This document shows positions 1 through 9,007 of a DNA stretch of 64,000 nt, in pieces. The notes below the pieces were generated by a model. It did no database searches. It was given only the letters and a program-made list of their open reading frames with translations, and was not told the origin of the DNA. The position numbers and the translations under genes were made by a program. The stretch is from Crocodylus rhombifer. Taxonomy: Eukaryota > Chordata > Crocodylia > Crocodylidae. The stretch lies in assembly GCA_038503035.1 (NCBI GenBank), contig JAVSML010025178.1:414149-478148 (forward strand), given 5' to 3'. Position 1 is the first letter of the stretch; every line of letters begins with the position of its first letter.

Positions 1-495
1 CTCTTCCTGAGGGGGAATATGAGAAGGGTTTACAAAATACTAAGCGGCAATGAAAAAGTGAATAGGAATTTATTATTTACTCTCTCACACACTATAAGAA
101 CTAGGAGTCATAAAATGAAACTAGTAGGTGGTAAGTTTAAAACTAACAAGAGGATGCTTCGTTTCACCCAGCAAGTAATTAAAGTGTGGAACTCATCGCC
201 ATAAGATGCTGTGGAAGCTGGCAGTTTAACCAGATTCAAAAAGGGATTGGATACATTCTTGGCGGAAAGGACATCAGTAGCTACTGAACATAGGAGTGAG
301 GGATACAGCCTCTCAGTTAGAACTTCCTGGGCCTTCAATGCTGGAGGCAAGTGGGAGAGGAGTGGGGGAGGGGCCCTGATCATACTCTGCTCTCTCTCTC
401 CCTTTCAGCTTCCCCTCTGCCTGTGTGACAAAGGATATTGGGCAAGATGGACTTTTGGTCTGACCCAGTAAACAGCAATTCTTATGTTCTTATGA
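1..495 (+). mobile_element. CR1-type LINE, 3' end (truncated by window start)
   Basis: The element is already under way at base 1. It ends in two exact 8-bp units TTCTTATG (479-486 and 487-494), with no poly(A) tail, as in the CR1 superfamily. The plus-strand peptide before the tail resembles the C-terminal end of LINE ORF2: KVWNSSP near 180-201, then, after an in-frame TAA at 202-204, EAGSLTRFKKGLDTFL (212-261). Related elements usually keep this as one frame, so this copy is dead. The phrase 'acttttggtctgacccagta' at 451-470 is typical of sauropsid CR1 3' UTRs. The subfamily is inferred from memory of such tails, not from a search. Confidence 0.8.
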
Positions 496-1099
496 AGGAT
501 TTCAAGAGAAAGGGAAACAGATGTTAGCGTGCATGAAATCAGCATGCCATGCCACTTCAGTAACCCAAGTTTTTGACCACCCACAATTCTGTGTATGGGC
601 CTGTCTCCTTACCTACAAACCAGAGCTTCTCTAGGGTGTGAATAGTTATTAATATAGTTTCCTGCCTGCCTCAGGGTGCCAGGGGAAGGTGTTTCTTGCA
701 ATATTTCTATTCTGACCAGGAGGAAGTCTTGCCCAGCTGAGGAAGTTCATGCATTTTACAAAGGTTTTATGACTTTTGCATCCTTCTTCAGATTATAACC
801 CTTCCAGGTTTGCCTGTCATAATACAAAGGGGAAAAATACAATGGAAATTAATTGAATTCCTGGAGATACTGCTTCCCTATGTCCCTGGCTTTTCTACTG
901 TGCAACTCTCTCTTACATGGACTTACCACCAGTGAAGTATCTGGCAACCAGAACAGTTCTTAACCACTTACTGCATATCTGCTCATACCACCTCAGGCTA
1001 GGATCCCATCAGATCTCTTAAACTAAAGCAAGATTAGTAATTAAATTAGAAAGCCTCCATGGAAAACCCACAAACTGCAGGATATGGTGTTCATGATAC
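496..1099. other. No gene recognised; single-copy-looking sequence
   Basis: This stretch is AT-rich and has no terminal inverted repeats, simple repeat or long open frame. It begins directly after the CR1 tail and ends where SINE-like sequence begins. Confidence 0.6.
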
Positions 1100-1510
1100 G
1101 GTAAGGACCTCTCTTTCTCCAGAGTCAGGGTTGAAGCAAACCACCAGCATGAGGATACGGGGCACTGCTGCCTGAGGTGCTGTGCTTAAGGTGAGATTTT
1201 AAAGACAGGGCCTAACCACTTGTGGTTGTTCAAGCCCTCACAATGCTTGCTAATGTAGGGGTGTTAATTGCTACTCTGGCTGATTTCCAACTGGAATATT
1301 TATTATATCCTGCCACCTCTCTAAATTCCCTGTGCAGTTTCATGTTGGCTATGGAATTTTCCTTCGCTGTCTACCGTATGGTTATGTCACATTGCTGCAC
1401 ACTGTTAATCAGCCATTGTGTTTTTCTCTTCATGTGGCCACACTTCAGTACCAGGTGAAGCCTTTCCTTCATACAAAGAGCCTTATCCTGACAAGGTTCT
1501 GAGTTTCTGC
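1100..1510 (+). mobile_element. Ancient SINE, LF-SINE-like
   Basis: A series of short blocks occurs in the order known from an old sauropsid/coelacanth SINE family: 'ctgaggtgctgtgcttaagg' near 1172, 'accacttgtggt' at 1215-1226, 'taggggtgttaa' at 1256-1267, 'cctgtgcagtttcat' near 1329-1343 and 'atacaaagagccttatcc' at 1471-1488. The copy is strongly diverged and has no visible target duplication, so its limits are approximate. The family name is my recollection of consensus sequence and needs a library match. Related old SINE copies in other vertebrates are known to have been co-opted as enhancers or exons; nothing in this copy alone shows that. Confidence 0.45.
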
Positions 1511-1515
1511 AAAGC

Positions 1516-1545
1516 AAATCCCATTGACTTCAATGGAGAACTGCA
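1516..1545. repeat. Fragment of a common sauropsid repeat (ccattgacttcaatgg)
   Basis: The 16-nt near-palindrome ccattgacttcaatgg lies at 1521-1536. The same core, slightly changed, recurs at 13682-13697 and in altered form near 12690-12725. It marks an old, widespread reptile repeat, here reduced to its core. Confidence 0.35.
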
Positions 1546-1569
1546 GGTGTTTTAGCTCTCACACTGGGT

Positions 1570-1790
1570 GAGACATTGACTGTGCAGTAGTTGACTAATA
1601 CCACGTAGTAGCACATCACAGCACAGACAGTGCTACTATGCTACTGTGCAGTAGCATCACTTAAAATACGTTTGCTGGCACTACTGTGCAGTAACTCTGG
1701 TTACTGTGCATTTATTTAGTATTTGATTGTGCAAGTACTAAATACATGCACAATAACCACTGTGCAGTAGTGTCTTGTGTAAACATCCTC
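1570..1790. mobile_element. MITE with perfect 8-bp target duplication
   Basis: The 221-bp segment is flanked by the exact 8-mer cactgggt at 1562-1569 and 1791-1798. Inside, the motif ctgtgcagta occurs repeatedly in both orientations (near 1580, 1643, 1686 and 1760), giving an internally palindromic, non-coding element. The 8-bp duplication suggests hAT-type transposition. The outer ends (gagacattg and the complement of aaacatcct) are only weakly inverted. Confidence 0.7.
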
Positions 1791-1798
1791 ACTGGGTA

Positions 1799-2546
1799 AA
1801 GTTTCCAAGTAATCAGCCATAACTCTATTTAAGAGCTTAGGCCCCAGTTTACACCAGATTTTCAAAATTTTGTCATGCTAGGAACTGCTGAGTGCTGAAT
1901 ACATGGCCACAATTTCCACGAAACAGTATGCTGAGAAGTTTTGAAAATATGGACCCAAGCTTGAGGATGAAAAGAGATACTGGATCACAAGTTCCTATGG
2001 TGAATCTTTCTCACAGTCCTTCAACTCTAATTTAGCTTCCAGTAACCAACCACTGGTATAACCATCGCCTGAGTACAAAGTCTGGTATGCAACTCCGGAA
2101 ACGAAGCTTAGATGCTTGTCTTATCTGAATAAACTCAGTGACTGAATACACTGCTTAGAAAAGCGTGAGTAACTCTGACAAAGCAACTGCCGACTCCTTA
2201 TCATGGTCTCCAAAAGACTGAACAGAAGCATCAGACTTATCTTTCATGAGATGTTCAGCACCCTGAGTCTGCCTGACCGATTAGCTTTAACTTGCTGTTT
2301 CATTGGAGTTTTGCCGTCTTGTTTTTCAGTGAACACTGCACGCTTGCCACTTCCTGAGCTGTTGGGTGCAGCCTCATTTGACGATGGTATCAGTCTGTGT
2401 TTCTGGAAAATGGGATGGTTTCCACGCAGGATTCTCTCACCACTTCAGCCTTTGTGATAACCATGACAAATGATCATTCTAATTTCCCAGGCACAGGCTG
2501 GACTGTGGGAGGATTGTACTGAAATGGAGCATGACCTAATTTCAGG
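1799..2546. other. Non-coding; old foldback remnant at about 1850-1957, rest unrecognised
   Basis: At 1854-1868 'ccagattttcaaaat' faces 'gttttgaaaatatgg' at 1936-1953, with 'gctgagtgctga' between them. This is the layout of a common amniote repeat that also appears near 12080 and 18110-18300. From about 1960 to 2546 nothing is recognised. The 84-codon frame at 2203-2457 has no domain I know. Confidence 0.45.
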
Positions 2547-2878
2547 CTAGGTACAGGTACTCAAAAAGCCTGAGGCTATATTGATCCAAATTACACAGTT
2601 TTCTGTAAGCGGCATAGCTTAGATAGGTAGTGAACAGAGCACACATTTGCCCTTTGGTTGGTGGGGGGCAAATCATAGACCAGATTCTACCATTTTTTAA
2701 CCAGTTTGTGTGGTCCAAACTTCTGTTCTGTTGCAGGTACAAACCAATTTTGTGTGCCGAACTTCTGTTGTTACAGGTATAGACTAGTGATCAAAAAAAT
2801 GTAAAAGTGTAATGTCTGTAAAAAAGGGTAAGAGCATAATGTCTGTAAAAAAAACCAAAAGTGTAATGTCTGTACCTG
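2547..2878. mobile_element. hAT-like non-autonomous element, short copy with reiterated end
   Basis: The left end is ctaggtacag (2547-2556) and the right end ctgtacctg (2870-2878), an inverted pair. The flanks atttcagg (2539-2546) and gcctcagt (2879-2886) agree at four adjacent bases plus three transitions, so they may be an eroded 8-bp duplication. The left interior (aaaaagcctgag at 2563-2574) matches the outer end of the larger copy at 54237, and the right end (gtgtaatgtctgtacc) matches the module end of the copies at 41085 and 54237. The right end is expanded by a three-unit tandem repeat (2799-2876). Confidence 0.65.
2799..2876. repeat. Three-unit minisatellite made of a transposon terminus
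   Basis: Units of about 28 bp, each built around 'taatgtctgta' preceded by an A-rich spacer (at about 2810, 2838 and 2864), are arrayed head to tail. The unit core is the terminal sequence of the hAT-like element that contains it, so the array looks like local amplification of a terminal repeat. Confidence 0.7.
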
Positions 2879-2886
2879 GCCTCAGT

Positions 2887-4647
2887 GTCATAAGTGAATT
2901 ACAGAGGGCTCCTTCACTCAGTACGCCTCCAGATCCTCCCTTACCAATACAGCTCCTCTGTACCAGGTTCCCCAGTAGGCTGCACACCAGATTCTGATAT
3001 GCAAAGGAGCTCCAGGTCTTGCAGTCAGACAAGAATTTGGTATGCTCCACAGTGTACTGTAGATCAGTGTTTGCAGACCCTAGATGCCCAGTGTTGCTTT
3101 AAAGAATTGTGGGAGTGGACCAGAAGTTATTCTTAGGGTTGGGAGAAAAATGCAGTTAAGGAAGAAGAACTGCACAGGGCTGGAGGCTAGAAAGCTAATA
3201 GTTAATGAGAGGAATGAGGTTTGTGCACCGTGGCCCATGAACCAATAGGTTCCTTCCTAACCTGGCCCCACTATCTTACCCACCACCTGCCACATCCTGC
3301 TCTTCCCGCTCAACCCACCAAAATATTCCCACGTTCTCTGGAAAAGTATCTCGGTGGACTCTCCAACCTACCAAAAACACCTTGTACTCAACAGGCAGCA
3401 AACAGCCCTAATTACATGTTGTTTAATTCCCTAGTTGCACTCTGAGCAACAGCTTTTGCCAAGGAATAGCAAAACTATCTTGATCATCAATGGTGCATCC
3501 CACATGCATCTACTTCTGTGTCTGTCAGTCCTCCTTATTCTGGCCACCTGCTTTCTGACAAGTTACAAAGAGTGGGCAGCTCAGCATTGGTCTGACAGCT
3601 TCCACTAAAGCCAGTGAGAAAATGTGTAGTGATTTCAGGAAAAGACTTAGTCTCCTTGTGAACACTTCACAAAATTGGATCCATAAAGACTATTATCACG
3701 AAGATGGAAACTTTGCTTCCAGAGCATAAGAGATTGATTTGATGCCACAAGTGGCCTAGCCCTAGGAAGGAGTCCATTGCATGCCAACAACAAATTAGAC
3801 ACCATGGGCCACTTATTCATATAGAGTAGTTCTCTTGAACCAAATGTTATTAGTCCTAGATTAGTCTGTTATTAAACATGAATTCAGGCACCAGACTGGT
3901 TCAATGATACTGGAGTTCAGCTAATATGATACTGGAGTTCGGCTTGGACTTGGCTGTATAAACCTGGCTCTGGGTTAGATCCATCTCTAACAAGAGGCTG
4001 TTTTCAGTCCTGTTTAGGATGTGGTCAAAGTACAAAACCTCATTCCCCACACTCCAGTTTTAATTCCCAAGCTGGCCCCCTGAGATTTTCAACATTCAAG
4101 ATGGAAGAAATTTAAATCACAAGAGTCCTACTGACCCTTGAATGTGGGTTTTGATTCACTTTCTTAAATGACATGGTCAACTATTGTTTGACCCAGGTCA
4201 GAACCCTTCTTCCTGAGACCATCTCTCTATGCTAAATTAAAATGTGGTCTCTCTTTCATTGACCACATGATCAATCAGCTCAACTAACTACACCAAATGA
4301 CAAGCAGATATAAACCAATACATCTCACTTTAAGAACAGTATATCAATTTAACAATCACTTAACTAATAACCATATTCCTATTCATAGGGTGCCCTGTAC
4401 TCAAAAGGCTTATGGCAAAAAAAAATCATGAGGTGCAGCAGCACAACAGCACATAGTGCCCTACTGAGAGGAAAAAATGACATCCTTCCTCACAAGATGT
4501 TACTTTCTGAGTTCAGATCGGGCATGAAGAAGCAAGGTAAAAACACTGAAAGTGAATGGGCTCAAGGACAAGGTCAGAGCAATAGTATTACCTGCCTCCT
4601 GAGGGCAATGCAGGTTTTCTTGTTTATCATTAAGCTGCTTAATCTTA
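2887..4647. other. No gene recognised; one small tandem duplication
   Basis: A 23-bp unit containing tgatactggagttc is tandemly doubled at about 3905-3951. Otherwise no element ends, simple repeat or coding signal is visible. Frames near 2894-3136 and 3221-3445 are short and lack recognisable domains. Confidence 0.55.
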
Positions 4648-4940
4648 GAGAGGCAGCCTGGTCTCATGGCTAGACTGGGAGCCGGAAGACTTGAGATCAA
4701 TTCCCTGCTCTGCCAGTGATTTGCAGCCTGGCCTTGGAAAAGTCACTTCACCTATTGGTACCTTTGTTTCCCCTCTGCTACTTGCCTGCTTTGTGTATGT
4801 TTGCCTCAGATGGCAAGTTATTTTTCACAAGGACTGCCTCTCAACAGGTGTTTGTCTAGTGCCTTGCACAATGGAGCTCAATATAATTTAAGGTCTCGAG
4901 GCACTGGTATAATACAAATGTTCAATATTAATAAATTAAC
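4648..4940 (+). mobile_element. tRNA-derived SINE, near full length
   Basis: A pol III A box (tggtctcatgg, 4659-4669) is followed by a degenerate B box (agatcaattcc near 4694-4704), a MIR-like core (aaaagtcacttcacc, 4738-4752) and the sauropsid SINE tail: ggactgcctctc (4832-4843), gccttgcacaatgg (4861-4874), aggcactggtataatacaaa (4899-4918). The tail resembles L2-type LINE 3' ends, which is thought to be how such SINEs are copied. There is no clear target duplication. Confidence 0.8.
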
Positions 4941-5474
4941 ATTAACTTACTGTTCAAATAGCTCTATTCATTTAAAGTCTCTCTTCTGAAAATGTAAATA
5001 ACAAACATGAGAAACTGTAAAAATCTGGGGCTGAATTAACAACAGATGATGTTTACAGAGCGGGTTAGACCGTGAAGCTGGACGCAGCTCAGCATCCTTT
5101 ACCAGATGCATCCTACCAATCCAGCACCCCCCTGCTTTGCTGAACTTAATGCACAGCTGAGACTGGAGCAGGGCTTACAGCTGACAGAGAAACACAAACA
5201 CCTCAGCTCCTTTTACCCTTGGAGGCTTTGCATACTGAACAGGTTGTGGAGTGACAAACTTGCTGAACTCATGCATTGGGAGTTGGCCTCAGTCCAGGCA
5301 GGTAAGATTACAAGGGTGAGAGGGGAGTTTAGGCTCTATGATGCATTCAGTCCTAAGCCCCTCTGATAAGGAAGCCAATAAGACATCCAAAATTAGTGCC
5401 ATTTGGGGGTGCCTTTTCTGTGGGGGGGAGGAGGCTGGGTGGAGAGAGGAAGGCTATGGATTTGGACACTTGCT
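4941..5474. other. No gene recognised; one strong donor-like site
   Basis: The plus strand has a donor-like CAG|GTAAGA at about 5298-5306, preceded by an open frame from 5106. A possible but unremarkable acceptor lies near 5155. Without a partner exon or recognisable peptide this is not annotated as an exon. Confidence 0.5.
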
Positions 5475-5717
5475 TAGGGCTGGATTAACCCTTTAGAGGG
5501 CCCTCGGCAAACAAACTTGTGGGTCAGGCAAGACCCACCCCCCTCCGGGCTGCCACCCACAGGGTTGCAGCATCAGGAAGGCTGGCACAAGGGAGAGGAG
5601 GGGAAGGGAGGTGGATGGGACGATTCGCGCCAATGCCGCAGATGGAAAGACCGGGTCCCCCCACAGCTCAGGGCCCGAGGCATGTGCCTAGTTTGCCTAT
5701 GCATTAATCTGGCCCTG
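5475..5717. mobile_element. hAT-like MITE
   Basis: The 243-bp element starts tagggctggattaa (5475-5488). Its right end reads, on the opposite strand, cagggccagattaa, giving a 14-bp terminal inverted repeat with few mismatches. The flanks cacttgct (5467-5474) and tactcgct (5718-5725) agree at 6 of 8 positions, both differences being transitions. The interior is GC-rich and non-coding; overlapping frames at 5517-5783 are by-products. Confidence 0.8.
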
Positions 5718-5725
5718 TACTCGCT

Positions 5726-7004
5726 AGGAACTGAGCAAAGAGTCTTACAAAAGCATTTCTCAGAGGAACCACCAGTTAAGTAAGCTGTTACTTGTCCCCA
5801 AGGCCAGCTTGTAATGGAGTGACCTAGAGAAAAGAAAAAAAAAAGCTTCTAACTCCCAATCCTTTGATTCAGCCAGCGACCCAAGACGAGCATTTCAGAG
5901 CATCTGACACCATGTTGCATGGTAGCATTTTTTGTAGTGAGGGACAGGAAAGAGGCTGCGCAGCAGTTGCAAGGACATGAAATGTTGCTTTGGGAAGAGG
6001 GGGTGGTCTTTAACTGAAAACGCTGACAAAAAAGCAAACCCTTAAAGCAAATGTAGATAATTCCCCACACAGGCCTCAAAATGACTAAGGGCACCTCACA
6101 ACAAGAGACTGAAAAGGCACTTTACCACAGTCCAGCCCCAGACAACGTAAGTTTGAGAAAAGGGCACTTTGTTTTTTAATGTTTTCCTGCTTCAGGCACT
6201 GAATGAAGAAATGAAGAAAAAAACCAACAAAAAACCCAAGCTCTGATGAAAAAGATAAATTCTCAAAAAACAGCAACAGACGCCCAGAGCAGATACCACG
6301 GAAAAAACCCCGTGGACAGCAGATTGACGCAGTGATTCAGCTCCACGGATAGTATCTCTAAACCAGAACGCCCCTCCCTGCAACAGTCCCCTTCCCAGCA
6401 TCGTAGAGCCGTGCAGTCCTCCCCGTCCCGCTCACCTACCCGGAGAATTAGGGCCTGATCCTTCAGATGCTCCTTCACATCAAGGCTCCTTTTAATGTCA
6501 GTAATGCAGGCTGGGGTCCTCAGTGTACAGGCTTGCCAAAAAAAAAGTGTTTCATCTCCACTTCCCATACAGTCCCAAGTGGTCCTCACTCCACTGCTGG
6601 GGATCTAGCTCCCGTTTTCTGCTTTGCAAATATCTTCTCCCCTCTCTTTTGCCTACGTTCAAGGGGATAGCGGGGCCTGCCAGGTTCAAAGGGGGTGGCC
6701 TAAAAGGCAGGAAAAAGTTGTTTTAAAGTCTGTTTTTATCTAATAGGGATTGGCAGCAGCCAGGCAGGGAACGGCCCTGTCAAAAAACTGCCTGTCGTGC
6801 TCTCTCCAACTGCCGTTGCATTTTCTAGAACCTTCTTCCTTCCAGGGAACCCCGTGATACCGACTCCCCAACTGGATCCCTGCTTAATCCTACTTTCTTC
6901 CATGTACTGATCTCACTGGGACCCACACCTGCCTTACCCATCTCCAGTCACTATTTGTCACTCTAGTCGGCTCCCTCAGAAGAACTCAGCTTTAGAGTTG
7001 CTGT
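5726..7004. other. No gene recognised; A-rich and moderately GC-rich patches
   Basis: The A-rich tract at about 6180-6270 and the richer patch at about 6290-6450 contain no repeat ends. On the minus strand a peptide segment (DIKRSLDVKEHLKDQALILR, about 6435-6500) is followed by a donor-like gtaggtgag. The 'agggcctgatcc' word inside it is also typical of reptile repeats, so coding status is doubtful. Confidence 0.5.
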
Positions 7005-7183
7005 TAGGGTGGCCATCATAGACGACCATCCAGTTGTCCTTTGTCCTCTATAGATTCAAAACCCAACGCCTTTATGTCCTCTATTTTTCTCTTCAAGAAA
7101 AAAATAGAGGACATAAAGGTGTCAGATTTCGTATCCATAGAGGATAGAGGACAACTGGACGGTCCTCTCTGATAGCCACCCTA
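7005..7183. mobile_element. Foldback hAT-like MITE with perfect target duplication
   Basis: The 179-bp element is flanked by the exact 8-mer gttgctgt (6997-7004 and 7184-7191). It starts tagggtggccatca and ends with the complement of tagggtggctatca. The two halves pair almost end to end (ccagttgtcc at 7030-7039 against ggacaactgg at 7150-7159; ctttatgtcctctattttt at 7070-7088 against its complement just after 7098), leaving almost no loop. It is non-coding, and a transcript through it would form a hairpin of about 85 bp. Confidence 0.92.
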
Positions 7184-8033
7184 GTTGCTGTAGGTCAGGC
7201 AACCTGTGGGATGCCTCTGGGTTTGTCTGTTCCCTTGCAAATGCATCTTATAAATTTATCATTTCTCACCGTCACCAGACTCATAGCTTCTCAGTCACCT
7301 CCAAATTCTTCTCCATGCTTCAGGGCATCATCTCACCAAATACTAGCAGTTGTTCAGTCTTCAGCATCTCTAAAACATATCAGTTCTTCTCCTACTCTGT
7401 TACCATGGCCTTGCCTTTGGTTATTTCTGCAGCCTCCTCCGTAAGTTACTTCTTGCCTTCCTCCTCAAATTTCCAGCTTTATGTCTACATTTCCGAGGTC
7501 CTGCACAAATCTAAAGCTTTCATCTCTGTTCCCATTTCCTACTTAGTTCTTTTTAACCTCTTTCCACTCACTTTCCATCCAAGGTTCCTGTAGCACCAAC
7601 TAGCCATCTCCTCTCCCTGCCATCCCTCACACTTGGCATCTCAGTTCTGAACCTAGAAGCATTTCTCCAGCCAGAAATTCTCAAAGCAGATTTCCAAAGT
7701 CTTTCAAGTAGCTTGTTAAGCTCCCACCAGCCCCCAACATGTGTTGTCTGAACAGTTTAGTTTTCATATTCTCTGCAAAGTCTTTGGACCGGTAAGGTAA
7801 TATTCTACTAAGTTTGTTGGTGCTTAATACTTACCCTAATATCCTGAGAAACTGCTCTACTAGATGTTTCCCTGTTATCCTTTGAGTCCTTGTTACTGAA
7901 CGAGCAACCAATCCAGCATGGGATTATCATCTCAAGTGAAACGCAGTATTCCTGCGTCAAGGCTGTCAAGAATGAAGCCAAGGAGCCTTCCAGGAGACAA
8001 ATGTCAGATTTTTTCCCCCATGTGGCATTTCAG
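7184..8033. other. Pyrimidine-rich tract, possible degenerate L2-like LINE (7215-7640)
   Basis: From 7215 to about 7640 the plus strand is strongly C/T-rich, with many tcc/ttc words, and recalls the 3' coding part of reptile L2-type LINEs. No protein motif can be read through it. From 7640 to 8033 nothing is recognised. A long pyrimidine tract runs up to an AG at 8032-8033. Confidence 0.3.
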
Positions 8034-8070
8034 CAAGCTTTGGTGCTCTGGAAAAGGAGAAAGAATGAAG
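8034..8070 (+). other. Possible 37-nt microexon (splice-like borders only)
   Basis: The segment is preceded by a long pyrimidine tract and AG (…cccccatgtggcatttcag, ending 8033) and followed by aag|gtaagc (8071 onward), both close to consensus for acceptor and donor. It is open in the frame that runs 7890-8195 (ALVLWKRRKNEG). There is no second exon to join, so this is a hypothesis from signals alone. Confidence 0.12.
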
Positions 8071-8727
8071 GTAAGCAAGAGAACATAAGAACACTGAGCA
8101 AAATAAAGAGAGGTGGGAGGTGGAAGGGACCTTGCAAAGAGCTCCAACATCTCATGATGTTCAGCTTCCTCATCTTCTCCAACGTCTTTCCATGATGGGA
8201 ATAAATGCAAACATTTTCCTGAAAGATGCTGAGCAATTCATCTCCCCATACAATGACCCTTCCATTATTATTACAAGTCCATGGCTTAATAAGCATGCGA
8301 TACACAGCATGGCGCCACTGCTGTTATTTGCCTTGTCTCCTCAAACTCGGAAACTCAGTGTCCAGCATCAGCACACATCTACACTGCTGTGATGGCTGTA
8401 TAATATAGGTTGTACCAAAGACAGCTTTAAATGAGTTCAGGAACTTCTAGCAGCATAGCTAGTGTCATGGAATTCAGTGTGGCCTACTAACTGCCCAAAT
8501 ACTTACCCAACTTCCCAGGCAGGCCTACAATCTTCACTGAGCTCAATGCTGCTGCAGTTTCATTACCAGCAGTATTAGAGATACCTCACATAAAACCAGT
8601 TCAAGTGCGTCTACAATGAGCTGCAGCCTCAGCAGTGACTGCAGATTAGGCAGGTGATAGCCCTTCTCAGAGCAAAGAAGTACCATACTGGTTGCCTCTG
8701 TTCTTCACTGCATTTTTTGGCCTTGAA
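8071..8727. other. No gene recognised
   Basis: At 8080-8095 'agagaacataagaac' resembles the reverse complement of a CR1 tail, but the sequence beyond it does not continue as CR1. A pair of weakly inverted 'catctacac'/'gtctacaatg' words at about 8376 and 8607 hints at an old MITE without clear ends. Confidence 0.45.
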
Positions 8728-9007
8728 GAGAGACGTAGCCAGGGGAGTTTGGGCTTAATTCATTTGAGGAATGTGAAAATGGCACAAGATGAGAGGCAAT
8801 AACGTTGCGGGGCGGGAGGGGATAGGAAGGGGGCCACCAACCCTAGTTGCCAATTTAGAGCAGGCAGCTCATGGTGAACCATGTGTGCTATAAGACTGTT
8901 TGGCATTTCGTGCCTCCTCTTCCCCCACTTTCTGGTGCTCACCATGCCCCTCCCTCCACCAAAGCTCTTCTTTTCTTATGGCACCAAAATTCCTAGTTAT
9001 GCCTATT
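8728..9007. mobile_element. Old hAT-like MITE, same terminal type as 12238-12519
   Basis: The left end 'gagagacgtagccagg' (8728-8743) and the complement of the right end 'aataggcataactagg' (from 9007 backward) both fit the terminal type cagtggcgtagc-agg seen better preserved at 12238. No target duplication is visible, so the ends are approximate. Confidence 0.45.

Noticed and set aside
5520..5690. CpG island / promoter
   Set aside because: The GC-rich patch is the interior of a MITE and has few CpG.
6435..6500. Minus-strand exon encoding DIKRSLDVKEHLKDQ with a donor-like end
   Set aside because: The DNA contains the agggcctgatcc word of common reptile repeats and the acceptor side is poor.
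8080..8200. CR1 fragment starting with agagaacataagaac
   Set aside because: The adjacent sequence does not follow the CR1 3' UTR, so the tail-like word may be chance.
8371..8640. Additional TACA-type MITE
   Set aside because: Only weak inverted words at the ends and no target duplication; not convincing.
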